This document shows positions 44,628 to 53,515 of a stretch of DNA of 64,000 nucleotides, in pieces. Position 1 is the stretch's first letter; each line of letters starts with the position of its first letter. A program made the position numbers and the translations under genes. The notes under the pieces were generated by a model, which had not been told where the DNA came from, did not search any database, and worked only from the letters and a program-made list of their open reading frames with translations. This stretch comes from Verrucomicrobiia bacterium. Lineage in GTDB: Bacteria > Verrucomicrobiota > Verrucomicrobiia > Limisphaerales > JADLHS01. Location: NCBI GenBank assembly GCA_011525685.1, contig WYBW01000062.1, positions 1-64,000 of the forward strand. Reading direction: 5' to 3'.

Positions 44628-46280
44628 TCACGGTTGAGTTTCAACTGCTTGACCAGCGCCACCAGCCACTGCTGGGCGGTTTGGCAGCAGCACCACATAC
44701 GAGGGCAGGCCGAGCACATTGAAGTAATCCAATACCTCCTTGGCGGGAGACTGGTTGGGCCGCTCGGCTTGAAAGCGCACTTCATGGAAAGCCGCGAGGC
44801 GGTCTTTGACCGAGTCTGCGGCAAAGGTGGTGTGTTCCATGGCCGAACAGTTTTTGCACCAGCTTGCCCAGAAATCTATGAACACCGGCCGTCCATCGGC
44901 TTCCGCAGCGCGCAAGGCCCTGGTCAGGTCTTCTGCCAGCGCGTCGCTCGAAGCCGCCGTGGTGCGGGTTTCGGTGGCGTGGGCGAGGAGGGTTGCCTCC
45001 GTTCGGAAAATCCCAAACGCCAGGTGTCCGTAATACGCGGCGAAACCGATGATGAGTGCACCGAACGCGTATTTCACGCGCACCATCCATTTGCCCGGCT
45101 TGGGCAGGAATGAAAGTCCGGCACCGGCAAACGGCCAGGGCAGACCCATGCCAATCCCCAGGAGGAACGGCAGCAGCAAACCAATGGTGATTCCCTTCGC
45201 GTGAAGCGCAGTCGCCTGAACCAGCACCGAGATCACCACCGGCGCCACGCACGCACCCGCCAGCAACGCCGCAACCGTCCCCATGGTGTAGGCCACGACA
45301 AATTTGCTTTTTGACGCAGCGCCTCCTCCACCCGAACTCCTCTGCCACCGTGAGAAATCAATCGCAAACACGTCGAACATGCCCAGCGCCAGCAGGAGAA
45401 AGACGACTGCGATGCCGAGGTTGAACCAAGGCGAGGAGTTCAACGTGCCGAACTTCGATCCCGTGAGCACGACCACCAAACCCAAGACGCCATACGCGAC
45501 CGCCATCCCCGCCGCGTAAGTTGCGCCCAGCGCAAATCCCCGCTGCTTCGAGCCGGCCTGGGCGCCGGCTCCGATGATGGCGAGGTTGATGGGGATCATC
45601 GGCAAAATACAGGGGGTGAGATTCAGCGCCAGACCGCCGAGCAGGATGAGACTCACGGTCATCACCACGCCCCAGAAGCCGCCCCCTCCCGCGGCAACGG
45701 TCTCATCGGCGGCATCGGCCTGTGCGGCGTCCAGAAAGCTTAAAAAGCTCTTTTCGTTCAGGTAGCCACTGCCTCGACTGGCGACCGTGAAGCCGGCCGC
45801 GAGTGCGCGCCATTCGGTGTCGGTCGTCTGTGGTGGGCCGGTTTCGGAATTCTCTTCCAAGCGAGCGACAGTGCCATCCGGCATGAGCTGAAAAGGTCTG
45901 TCCTCAGGGAAGAAGCAGTTGGCCGTGTCGCAACCCTGCAAATGAACCTTGAGGGTCAGCGCGTCCTGCAGCGGCTGTGGCAAGGCGCAGATGGCAGTGA
46001 ACGACTCGCCGTACACCAATTTTTGTTTGCCGCTGAACTTGTCCTGGATGCTGCGCGGCTCCGGCGCGGTGAAGGGCAGCGCTCCCTGCCCGTCAATTTC
46101 AAGGCGCACCTTATCCGCATACAGCACGTGATTGGTCGGCACTTCAAAGGAAACTAGAAGCTCGGCCTTGCCATCGGCTAGTGACAGTCGCGGAATCACC
46201 GCAAATGGACTTTGCGCCCACAAAACCGTGGAGGCTGACAGCCAGCACCCGAAAACGACTACCCGTACCACCTTGTTCAT
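44628..46280 (-). CDS. dsbD: Thiol:disulfide interchange protein DsbD
   Basis: 550 residues with the full three-part layout: signal peptide (VVVFGCWLSASTVLWA); N-terminal DsbD-alpha domain (DGKAELLVSFEVPTNHVLYA, GCDTANCFFPEDRPF); membrane part of about eight helices (LILLGGLALNLTPCILPMIP with the first redox Cys, then AALLAGACVAPVVISVLVQ); and C-terminal thioredoxin domain with FWASWCKNCSAME. Carries electrons from cytoplasmic thioredoxin to the periplasm, here plausibly for the TlpA-like protein and cytochrome maturation nearby. Same strand as DUF4266, TlpA, ApbE and DUF3570. Confidence 0.92.
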   Translation of the reverse strand: MNKVVRVVVFGCWLSASTVLWAQSPFAVIPRLSLADGKAELLVSFEVPTNHVLYADKVRLEIDGQGALPFTAPEPRSIQDKFSGKQKLVYGESFTAICALPQPLQDALTLKVHLQGCDTANCFFPEDRPFQLMPDGTVARLEENSETGPPQTTDTEWRALAAGFTVASRGSGYLNEKSFLSFLDAAQADAADETVAAGGGGFWGVVMTVSLILLGGLALNLTPCILPMIPINLAIIGAGAQAGSKQRGFALGATYAAGMAVAYGVLGLVVVLTGSKFGTLNSSPWFNLGIAVVFLLLALGMFDVFAIDFSRWQRSSGGGGAASKSKFVVAYTMGTVAALLAGACVAPVVISVLVQATALHAKGITIGLLLPFLLGIGMGLPWPFAGAGLSFLPKPGKWMVRVKYAFGALIIGFAAYYGHLAFGIFRTEATLLAHATETRTTAASSDALAEDLTRALRAAEADGRPVFIDFWASWCKNCSAMEHTTFAADSVKDRLAAFHEVRFQAERPNQSPAKEVLDYFNVLGLPSYVVLLPNRPAVAGGAGQAVETQP

Positions 46281-46331
46281 AAGACTACAAACGACAAAAC
46301 CACCGACGACAGAATCTCTTTGACCGCCTCT

Positions 46332-46550
46332 TCAGTTACAGCCGCAACCGCCGCCGCCCACTCCGCGCCCCCCTGATGCGGCCTCGCGCGAAAACCACAT
46401 GTGTTCGCACAGCGAGATCGTCAGCGGATCCCGGTCCGGTCGCATCGTGTAATCGGCGAGCGTGTTGCGTTCCCACGGCTTCACGTGGGCGCAACCGCTG
46501 CCCAGGAGGACGCAACCCAGGACGACAGCCAGCAGCGACATTCTTTTCAT
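46332..46550 (-). CDS. DUF4266 small lipoprotein
   Basis: 72 residues. Lipoprotein signal MKRMSLLAVVLGCVLLGSGC, with lipobox LGSGC and Cys20 as the acylated residue. The family pattern follows: AHVKPWERNTLADYTM, HMWFSREAASGG and a C-terminal GVGGGGCGCN. Such proteins recur beside DUF3570, ApbE and a thioredoxin; function unknown. It begins 2 bases after the TlpA stop, so the two are coupled. Confidence 0.88.
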   Translation of the reverse strand: MKRMSLLAVVLGCVLLGSGCAHVKPWERNTLADYTMRPDRDPLTISLCEHMWFSREAASGGRGVGGGGCGCN

Positions 46551-46552
46551 GA

Positions 46553-47083
46553 TTACTTGGCGGCGACGTTTTTGCTCAACAAGTCGCTGATCTCCCTGGC
46601 GTATTGTTTGCCCGTTTCCTTGCCATGAAACCCCTTGTGAACCGCGGCCACTTTACCGTCCGGACCGAGGATGAACGAACTGGGCATCGAACTGATGTTC
46701 ACGGCGCTGACCAGCTTCTTCGAGGCGTCGCGAACAACCGTGAAGCTCACCTTGTTTTGCTTCAGGAAATCGTCCATGGCGGACTTTTCTTCGTCAAGGT
46801 TGACCGCCAGGACGACCAGACCTTTTTCGCCGTAGGTTTTTTGCAACTCTTCCATCACTGGGAAGGAGTCCTTGCAGGGGCCGCACCACGAGGCCCAGAA
46901 ATCCACAAGAATAACTTTTCCCTTGAGGTCGGCGGGCAATTTGCCTTCGAGGGAAAAGGTGTTCAGGTCGGGAAAATCGTCTCCCACCTTGATGGTCTTG
47001 CCTCCGGCCAGGGCCGAAAGACCGCATAATCCCAGCGCCAGCGCGCCGGCCAGTAATGATTTTCTAACGTGTAACGTATTCAT
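46553..47083 (-). CDS. TlpA-like secreted thioredoxin
   Basis: 176 residues from ATG 47083, preceded by AAGGAGATTCC, a near-perfect ribosome site. Signal peptide (SLLAGALALGLCGLSALAGG). Thioredoxin fold of the TlpA/ResA type: FWASWCGPCKDSFPVMEEL with the CxxC pair, VLAVNLDEE, and cis-Pro in SSMPSSFIL. It probably reduces disulfides of cytochromes or other envelope proteins, receiving electrons from the DsbD below. Overlaps the end of the upstream apbE by 20 bases. Confidence 0.92.
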   Translation of the reverse strand: MNTLHVRKSLLAGALALGLCGLSALAGGKTIKVGDDFPDLNTFSLEGKLPADLKGKVILVDFWASWCGPCKDSFPVMEELQKTYGEKGLVVLAVNLDEEKSAMDDFLKQNKVSFTVVRDASKKLVSAVNISSMPSSFILGPDGKVAAVHKGFHGKETGKQYAREISDLLSKNVAAK

Positions 47084-48050
47084 GGAATCTCCTTGTTTGA
47101 TGACGTGAGTGGTTGGTTGTAATGGCCCCTTCGGCACCCAGGTAACTGCCGATCAGATTCAAACCTTCCTGCGGTCCGAGAATGAACGCGGTGGTGGACA
47201 GAACGCCCGCAACCGTGCAGGTCGGGGCGAGCACTGAGACCGCGCGGCAACCATTGTGGACCGGATGACCGGTGCGCGGATCAATGATGTGGCCGTAGCG
47301 GCGACCGGCGACCTGAAAGTTGCGCAAATAATCTCCTGAGGTCGCGACGGCCATGTCTTTGGCGGTAACACCGGCCCAGCACTTGCCCGGACGCTGGGGG
47401 TCTTCCAACCCGATGTGCCACGCGGGCTTTCCGACCGGCTTTCCTTGCGCGCGAATGTCCTGCCCAAAATCCACCAACACACTCTCGATGCCATGTTGCG
47501 CCGCCAGATAGGCGACACGGTCCACGGCGTATTCCTTCCCGATCCCACCCAGGTCCAGCTTCATCCCGGCCCGCGGCAAAAAGACCGCTCCATTTCGTCG
47601 CTGCACCTGCTTCCATCCGACCAGTTGTCGTGCGGCTTCGATGGCGGCATCTGTCGGAAGCGCCGGCGGATTCGCCTTCCAGTTCCAAAGTTCGATCAAC
47701 GGGAGCGCCGTCGGATCGAAGGCTCCGCGCGTCATGAAATGGAGTTCATGACACAGTGAGAACAATTGGTCGGTTTCGTCGTCCACCTCCACCCAGGACT
47801 TGCCGGCGGCCGAGTTGATCCGCCCAATCAAGCTCTCGGGAATGAACCGCGAATACTTCGACTCAAAATCAGCCACCCAACGGACGGCCGCGGACTTGAA
47901 TTGATCGGCCGCCACTCGCGATCCGGTCGCGAACGTGATCTGGCACACCGTGCCCATCGCGTGGAAGGCGAACTTGCGCCCGTTGGCCACGGGAAGCTCC
48001 CGAACCGATGCGCTGATGCGATCGAATACGCTGTTGCTGGTCAGAACCAT
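47064..48050 (-). CDS. apbE: FAD:protein FMN transferase (second ApbE)
   Basis: 328 residues from ATG 48050, which overlaps the DUF3570 stop by 10 bases. No signal peptide is obvious, unlike the other ApbE here. Motifs: FHAMGTVCQITFATG, GAFDPTALPLIELWNW, KLDLGGIGKEYAVDRVAYL, HIIDPRTGHPVHNGCRAVSV, and AGVLSTTAFILGP where ApbE usually has Asp-Ala (ADALST), so one acidic metal-site residue appears replaced by Gly-Val. Activity may be altered. Coupled to DUF3570 and TlpA genes. Confidence 0.88.
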   Translation of the reverse strand: MVLTSNSVFDRISASVRELPVANGRKFAFHAMGTVCQITFATGSRVAADQFKSAAVRWVADFESKYSRFIPESLIGRINSAAGKSWVEVDDETDQLFSLCHELHFMTRGAFDPTALPLIELWNWKANPPALPTDAAIEAARQLVGWKQVQRRNGAVFLPRAGMKLDLGGIGKEYAVDRVAYLAAQHGIESVLVDFGQDIRAQGKPVGKPAWHIGLEDPQRPGKCWAGVTAKDMAVATSGDYLRNFQVAGRRYGHIIDPRTGHPVHNGCRAVSVLAPTCTVAGVLSTTAFILGPQEGLNLIGSYLGAEGAITTNHSRHQTRRFHEYVTR

Positions 48051-49264
48051 AGTCGGAATCCGCCGGAGATGACGTTCGCTTTCGGAAACAGTTCCGAAGC
48101 CGTGACATCGTCCGTGCCGTACGTTTCGTAACGTTTGTAGGAAAGGTCGAGGGACAGGCGATTCACCACCCGCGCCGTGACGCTGATGCCGTAGGTGAAC
48201 GTGTTCATGGCCGCGAGCCGGTAATCCGACGAATAGTTTTTTGGCAAGGGCGCATAGTACGGATCGGAGGGATCGTTCAAGGTGTAATCTCCGGGGAGTT
48301 GGGTCATGTAGAAGTCCGCCTCGTTCTGGTTGGCAAAACGAAACAGGGGTGACACCACCACGCGCTTGCCGATCTTTTGATACCAGGCCATTTGGACGGT
48401 GTGACTCAGGATGCCGTAGGAATCGTGGTAGAACCGGTAGCTCACCTCGGCACTGCCTTTCGCGGGGGTGACGAAATGGGTCAGCGACAGAAAGCAAATC
48501 TGCTTGTAACGGTAGCTCGGACGGTCCTCGCCGAACGTCACCACGGTGGGATCAGGATTGATCGGGTCCGGATAATACGGGATGTGGACGCCCTTGTAGG
48601 GATCGTTCATATAACCGCCCGCCGTGCCCACCGTTAAATTCGCCGTCAGCACAGTCCTGGGTCCAAGCAGTTGCGTCACTCCTACAAGCAGATCGCCGCT
48701 GTCCTTGTGCTCGGTGCCGCTGAGGGAGTCGGCAAAGATGTTGTCGTGCGTGTAGGCCGCGCCCAGGGCGAGCGTGGTGTTCTTCTCATTGAGATCAATC
48801 GCGTGATTCACCGAGAAGCCAATGGACTCGTAGTCGTTTTCCAGACTGTAAGCGAACTGCGGTGTGGTCGTATGAATGCCACCCCAGCGGATGCCGGCAG
48901 CCAGAGTCCCGGCGGTGCGTTCGTCCGGCTTGATCTCCTTGAGCCAATTGCGCGTTCCCGGGGTCGGTATCGCACCATACGGCGTGGCGCCGGAAAGCGC
49001 GTCATAAACGAATTCACCTTCCAGGGAGAGCCTCGAATTGAGTTCCCATCCGAAATGCGTCGCGAAGGTCTGCACGTGCATCCGGTCGTCGAGCTCATCG
49101 TAGTCCTCATAACGGAAATCAACGTGGTTCTCCCCGCGGGTGCGGCTCGGCAGCGCGGCAATCAACAGCCAGGCCGCGAGGACGCAGACCCGGGGTTGAC
49201 ACCACCTGGAGAACAATCGCCCGGGTGAACATTCAGTCATCGGCACCATCCTTTTCAAATTCAT
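48041..49264 (-). CDS. DUF3570 outer-membrane beta-barrel-like protein
   Basis: About 407 residues from ATG 49264; a downstream ATG at 49240 is also possible. Signal peptide includes VCVLAAWLLIAALPSRTRG. The mature protein alternates polar and aromatic residues (VDFRYEDYDELDDRMHVQTF, SRLSLEGEFVYDALSGATP, LSLDLSYKRYETYG) and ends in a beta-signal-like GGFRLWF. This is typical of outer-membrane barrels. First gene of the ApbE-TlpA-DUF4266 run; function unknown, possibly a conduit or scaffold for a flavinylated partner. Confidence 0.86.
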   Translation of the reverse strand: MNLKRMVPMTECSPGRLFSRWCQPRVCVLAAWLLIAALPSRTRGENHVDFRYEDYDELDDRMHVQTFATHFGWELNSRLSLEGEFVYDALSGATPYGAIPTPGTRNWLKEIKPDERTAGTLAAGIRWGGIHTTTPQFAYSLENDYESIGFSVNHAIDLNEKNTTLALGAAYTHDNIFADSLSGTEHKDSGDLLVGVTQLLGPRTVLTANLTVGTAGGYMNDPYKGVHIPYYPDPINPDPTVVTFGEDRPSYRYKQICFLSLTHFVTPAKGSAEVSYRFYHDSYGILSHTVQMAWYQKIGKRVVVSPLFRFANQNEADFYMTQLPGDYTLNDPSDPYYAPLPKNYSSDYRLAAMNTFTYGISVTARVVNRLSLDLSYKRYETYGTDDVTASELFPKANVISGGFRLWF

Positions 49265-49514
49265 CGGTTGACGATGAGCGCGAATAGCAGCGGTGGTGCC
49301 CGATGGCAATTATGTGTCGGAGAAGGTCGTTTACGGGCCAAACCAACCTGAACCCGGTGCGCGCAAACCTTGCCACTGTCGCAAAGCGAAGGCGTCGTCA
49401 GACAGACCGCGGGATAAACCGGGACAAAGATAAGCGAAAATTTATCTGCATGGGGGCAACATCCATTCTCTGAAGTCGCGAACAACTCGCCGCGACCAGC
49501 AGACTCTCCAAGCG

Positions 49515-50195
49515 TCAAGCCAGCTCCCGGCAGCAAAACCCCACACCGCGAACGGTGTGGAGCAAGGGCCTTCCCCGCAGGCAGCCGAGCTTTCGGCGTA
49601 GATTCCTGATGCATACATTGACCGCGTTGGTTTGTGAATCCAGCCGCTGCTGCCAGACTTGCTCGATGATGGCCGCCTTGCTGACCGGCCGGGGGGAAGC
49701 GGACATGAGCAGTTCCAGCAGCGCGAATTCACGGCTCGTGAGTCGGAGTCTCTCCCCTGCGCGCCACACCTGGCGTGCCACGCGATCCAGCTCAAGATCC
49801 GCCACCCGCAACCGGCTGGCGGTCCTGCGAAGCAGCCGGCGGCGCAGCGCGCGCAGCCGCGCCAGCAACTCGGGCGCGGCCACCGGCTCAATCAGGTAAT
49901 CGTCAGCGCCGGCATCCAGTCCGCGCACCCGGTCCTCGGCGTCACCATCCCCGGCGAGAACCAGCACGGGCGTCACCAACCCGGCGTGGCGCAGCCGGCG
50001 CACGACTTCGAGATCCGCCGGCGTGGGGAATCTCGTTTTCAGGATGATGGCCTCATACGGCACACCCTTCGCCCGCTGCAACAGATCGCCGGCGTCAGCC
50101 ACGGTTTCCACCTCATACCCATCCACCACCAGCGTGGCACGAGCGGCACCGGTTACAGTCGCGCCGGCTTCAGCTATCAACAGCCGCGGCTTCAT
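49515..50195 (-). CDS. OmpR-family regulator with degenerate receiver domain
   Basis: 226 residues. The winged-helix DNA-binding domain is intact (LRLTSREFALLELLMSASPR, AVNVCIRNLRRKLG, LLHTVRGVGFCC). The receiver has lost its chemistry: acidic pair reads IAEAG instead of AED/DDD, phospho-acceptor Asp is Lys (AIILKTRFP), Thr/Ser is Ala (VLVLAGDG), and the conserved Lys is Glu (YLIEPVAA). Its close paralogue at 51514 keeps all four. It must act without classical phosphorylation. It lies directly upstream of the DUF3570-ApbE operon and may control it. Confidence 0.88.
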   Translation of the reverse strand: MKPRLLIAEAGATVTGAARATLVVDGYEVETVADAGDLLQRAKGVPYEAIILKTRFPTPADLEVVRRLRHAGLVTPVLVLAGDGDAEDRVRGLDAGADDYLIEPVAAPELLARLRALRRRLLRRTASRLRVADLELDRVARQVWRAGERLRLTSREFALLELLMSASPRPVSKAAIIEQVWQQRLDSQTNAVNVCIRNLRRKLGCLRGRPLLHTVRGVGFCCRELA

Positions 50196-50425
50196 GGCGC
50201 GTCTTGCTTGCTTGCGGTCATCGTTCGTTTCGGGCGTTACGGCGGAAGATGGCAGAACAAGATGAAGAAACCGCAGCCGCCGGGGTTAAAGAACTTTTAG
50301 CGGATGCCGGACGCGAGGTCTGTCGGAACACCCGTGCGGCCCCGGACCGGGAGCGGAGGAGCGCGATACAAACCACGCCGCGCGGCGACAACTCCCGCAA
50401 GCATCGGCGGAGAGTCGTTGTGAAA

Positions 50426-51517
50426 TCAGACCCGCGGGTCGTGCAGGAGTGCGGGTTGGCGCGGGTCTTCGCGAGGTGACGCCCCGGCGGCCGCCGGAAA
50501 GATCAGCCGCACGGCGTAGCGATCGAAAATACACCGGCGCCGGCATCGTATCTCCGGCTGCAAACTCAACAGCGTGTCCACGACGCGCGATCCCAATCCC
50601 AGCGTCTCAGTCGGGGCGGAAGCCGGGGAGCGCCGTCGGTTGATGACCGCCAGCGTGCGGAAGGAATCTGAGCATTTCAGTCGCACCCGGATCTCGCCCT
50701 GACCATGCTTGAGAGCGTTGGCCAGGAAGCTGTGGATGATCTGCCGGATGTATCGGGGGTCGGCCACCACGTCGGCGGGCCGTGCCAAGACCAGGCCCAG
50801 AACGCGTTGCTCCTCCTGGGCCAGCAGGGCGAAGTCCTCCGCCACCTCCGCCACGAGTTGCGCGAGGTCAAACTGGCGCGGTTGGAGGACCAGTCGGCCT
50901 TGCTCGGCCTTGGCGATGAGCAGCGACTGATCCACAACGTGCGACAGTTGATGCAGCTCCCCCTGCAACTCCTCCGCCAGTTCTGGTGCGATGTCGCCGC
51001 CCGCCTGCTCGACCTTGAGCCTCAGGATCGCGAGCGGCGTGCGCAATTCATGAGCGACCTTGGCCGCGTATTCACTGAGATCGTGGAAGGATTTCTCCAA
51101 GCGGGCCAGGAGACCATTGACATGATGCACCAGTTCGCGAAATTCCGCGTCCATTTCGGGCGTCCCCACGCGCTGCGAAAGACTCCGTGCGCCGATGGCT
51201 TGAAGTTGGTCGTTGACGCGGGCGAGGGGCGTGACCGACTTGCGGGCCAGCCAGTAGCCGATGCCCAGCGACACCAGCGCCAGAGGCAGGCCGTAATACG
51301 CCGAGGTTTGCACCAGTTCCTTGAGGATGTCCTGGATTTCCTCCTCGGAATAACTGCCGTGGATGTTCCAGTCCGGATGATCGGGGTAGTCGCGTCGCCA
51401 GTTCTTGTCGTGCAATTCCTCGTGCAGCAGCCGGTAGGTGAACACCACAAAAACCGCCAACACCAACATCAAGCTGGCGGAAAACCAGAGCGTCAACCGG
51501 GCGCGCAGCGATCTCAT
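50426..51517 (-). CDS. Membrane sensor histidine kinase (CusS/QseC-like)
   Basis: 363 residues. Two membrane segments (LTLWFSASLMLVLAVFVVFT and YYGLPLALVSLGIGYWL) flank a short periplasmic loop of about 45 residues. HAMP domain (VTPLARVNDQLQAIGARSLS), H-box VAHELRTPLAILRLKVEQ, N-box IRQIIHSFLANALKHG. The G1 box is poor (NRRRSPASAPTETLGLGSR), so ATP binding may be atypical. The start overlaps the regulator at 51514 by 4 bases, making them a cognate pair. Confidence 0.88.
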   Translation of the reverse strand: MRSLRARLTLWFSASLMLVLAVFVVFTYRLLHEELHDKNWRRDYPDHPDWNIHGSYSEEEIQDILKELVQTSAYYGLPLALVSLGIGYWLARKSVTPLARVNDQLQAIGARSLSQRVGTPEMDAEFRELVHHVNGLLARLEKSFHDLSEYAAKVAHELRTPLAILRLKVEQAGGDIAPELAEELQGELHQLSHVVDQSLLIAKAEQGRLVLQPRQFDLAQLVAEVAEDFALLAQEEQRVLGLVLARPADVVADPRYIRQIIHSFLANALKHGQGEIRVRLKCSDSFRTLAVINRRRSPASAPTETLGLGSRVVDTLLSLQPEIRCRRRCIFDRYAVRLIFPAAAGASPREDPRQPALLHDPRV

Positions 51518-52191
51518 TCCGCCTCCTCGCGCAGCGCGAAACCCACCCCGCGCACCGTATGCAGCAATCGCGGCCAGCCGGGCCGGTCAATTTTCCGACG
51601 CAGAAACTTGATGTACACATTCACCACGTTGGTCTGCGAATCGAAGTGTTGATCCCAGACGTGCTCGATGATGGCCGTCTTGCTGACCGCTCTGGGCGAG
51701 GCGCTCATCAGGAATTCCAGCAGCGCAAACTCCCGCCGAGTCAGTTCGATGCGTTCGCCGCCGCGCATGGCGCTGTGAGCGATCAAATCCAGTTCCAGAT
51801 CCGCCACCCGCAGGAGGTTGCTGGCCTGTGGCCGTTGCCGGCGCAGCAGCGCCCGCAGCCGGGCCAGCAGTTCGGCCATCGAGAATGGTTTGGTCAGGTA
51901 ATCGTCACCGCCGGCGTCCAAGCCCCGCACGCGGTCCTCGACTTCGCCCAGGGCCGTCAGGAACAGCACGGGGGTCATCACCTGCTTGCGTCGCAACTGG
52001 CGCACCACCGTGAAGCCGTCCTTCGCCGGCATCATGACGTCGAGCACCAGCGCGTCGTACGGATTGGTTTCCGCCAGCCACAATGCCTCATCGCCATCAG
52101 CGGCCATGTCCACCGAGTAACCCTCCGCCACCAATCCCTGGCGAATATGCTCCGCCACTTTGGCAACGTCTTCGGCAACCAGAATGCGCAT
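51514..52191 (-). CDS. OmpR-family response regulator (CusR/CopR-like)
   Basis: 225 residues with an intact receiver: AED acidic pocket, Asp in LVLDVMMP, Thr in FLTALGE, Lys in YLTKPFSMAE. Winged-helix domain: ELTRREFALLEFLMSASPRA, NVVNVYIKFLRRKID, LLHTVRGVGFALRE. Translationally coupled to the kinase at 50426. Similarity to metal- or redox-responsive regulators suits its place beside the envelope redox cluster, but the signal is unknown. Confidence 0.92.
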   Translation of the reverse strand: MRILVAEDVAKVAEHIRQGLVAEGYSVDMAADGDEALWLAETNPYDALVLDVMMPAKDGFTVVRQLRRKQVMTPVLFLTALGEVEDRVRGLDAGGDDYLTKPFSMAELLARLRALLRRQRPQASNLLRVADLELDLIAHSAMRGGERIELTRREFALLEFLMSASPRAVSKTAIIEHVWDQHFDSQTNVVNVYIKFLRRKIDRPGWPRLLHTVRGVGFALREEAE

Positions 52192-52337
52192 GATGCGGTA
52201 TCACTAGCCAAGGCGGGGGCAAATGGAAAGCCCGCTGTTGCCTCTGATTTTCCCGTATCGGCGCCGAGCACGCTCTCGTTTTCCGCGGAAAAATCCGTGC
52301 GCATCCGGGTTCAACTTTGGTTGAATCGTCGCCGCCT

Positions 52338-53132
52338 ATGAAACAGCCCGTCAAAGTTGTTCCGCCCATCCGGCTCAAGGACTTCAACCCCGACTTCCAC
52401 GACGGCCTCGACAAGGACGCCACGCGAGAGAAAACCACCAAGCTGTGCCAGCGCATCAGTGAATTGCAGGACCTGCTTTACGCCAACGCCCGACACGCCG
52501 TGTTGATCCTGCTGCAGGGCATGGACACGAGCGGCAAGGACGGCGCGGCCAAACGCGTGTTGGAATTTGTTGAGCCGGCAGGGGTGGAAACCGCCAACTT
52601 CAAGTCGCCGTCGGCCGAGGAATTGGCGCATGATTTTCTCTGGCGCGTTCACCGGCGCGTGCCGCGCTACGGCCACATCGGCGTGTTCAACCGCAGCCAC
52701 TACGAGGACGTGTTGATCGTGCGCGTGATGAAGTTGCAGCCGGAACGGGTTTGGCGTCCGCGCTACGACCAGATCAACGCGTTCGAGAAGCATCTCGTCG
52801 AGAACCGCGTCATCCTCCTGAAGTTCTTTCTTCACCTCAGCAAGGCGGAACAAGCCGAACGCCTCCGGGCGCGGCTGGAGGACAAGCGCAAGAACTGGAA
52901 GTTCGAGTCCGCCGACCTGGAGATGCGCAAGCGGTGGCCGCAGTTCATGCGGGCGTACGAGGACACGCTCAACTGTTGCAGCACCACGTGGGCGCCGTGG
53001 CACATTGTGCCCGCCGACCGCAAGTGGTATCGGGATTATGTCATTGCGCGCGTGGTCGTGGGCGCGATGGAGAAGCTCAAACTCAAGTGGCCCAAACCGA
53101 AGGTGGACTTGTCGAAGATCAAAATCGTGTGA
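52338..53132 (+). CDS. ppk2: Polyphosphate kinase 2 family protein
   Basis: 264 residues from ATG 52338, the size of one-domain class I PPK2. Walker A is LLQGMDTSGKDGAAK. GHIGVFNRSHYEDVLIVRV and FFLHLSKAEQAERLRARLED (lid region) follow, then WKFESADLEMRKRW and PWHIVPADRKWYRDYV. These enzymes phosphorylate nucleoside mono- or diphosphates with polyphosphate; which nucleotide is used cannot be told. Divergent from the regulator at 51514. Confidence 0.93.
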   Translation: MKQPVKVVPPIRLKDFNPDFHDGLDKDATREKTTKLCQRISELQDLLYANARHAVLILLQGMDTSGKDGAAKRVLEFVEPAGVETANFKSPSAEELAHDFLWRVHRRVPRYGHIGVFNRSHYEDVLIVRVMKLQPERVWRPRYDQINAFEKHLVENRVILLKFFLHLSKAEQAERLRARLEDKRKNWKFESADLEMRKRWPQFMRAYEDTLNCCSTTWAPWHIVPADRKWYRDYVIARVVVGAMEKLKLKWPKPKVDLSKIKIV

Positions 53133-53173
53133 GCCTGTTGATGCGACACGCGCTCCCAAGAACCGCCCGCCGG

Positions 53174-53390
53174 TAACGCCGACTTTCCAGTCGGCGAGGA
53201 CGCGCAGACAGGCTCGTGCCGGTTGGAAAACCGGCGTTACACACTTGGAGCGCAGACCGGTTCATGGGGTCAAAGCGCAAGACGAGCTTTCCGGAGAATT
53301 CTTTCCTGAACCCCCTCTCGACAACGCCGACTTTCCAGTCGGCGAGGATGCGCAGACCGGTTCATGCCGGTTGGAGAACCGGCGTTAGCC
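53174..53390. repeat. Two tandem short family-A units
   Basis: Unit 1 (53174-53242) and unit 2 (about 53321-53390) each start with AACGCCGACTTTCCAGTCGG and end with CCGGTTGGAAAACCGGCGTT or a close form, so each is a near-complete inverted repeat of about 70 bases. A tail with CTTTCC...GAACCCC lies between. A shortened version of the 115-base family-A core. It occupies the gap between ppk2 and folC. Confidence 0.75.
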
Positions 53391-53515
53391 TTTGCGGCGG
53401 GGTGCTTTATCCGCTTCGGTGAAGTTCTCAAGGGGGAAGGCGGGATCAAATCGCTCGGCCGCACGGTCGGGAGTTGACCCCGGATGCGGGAGTTGCATCG
53501 TATGGCGCATCGTTT

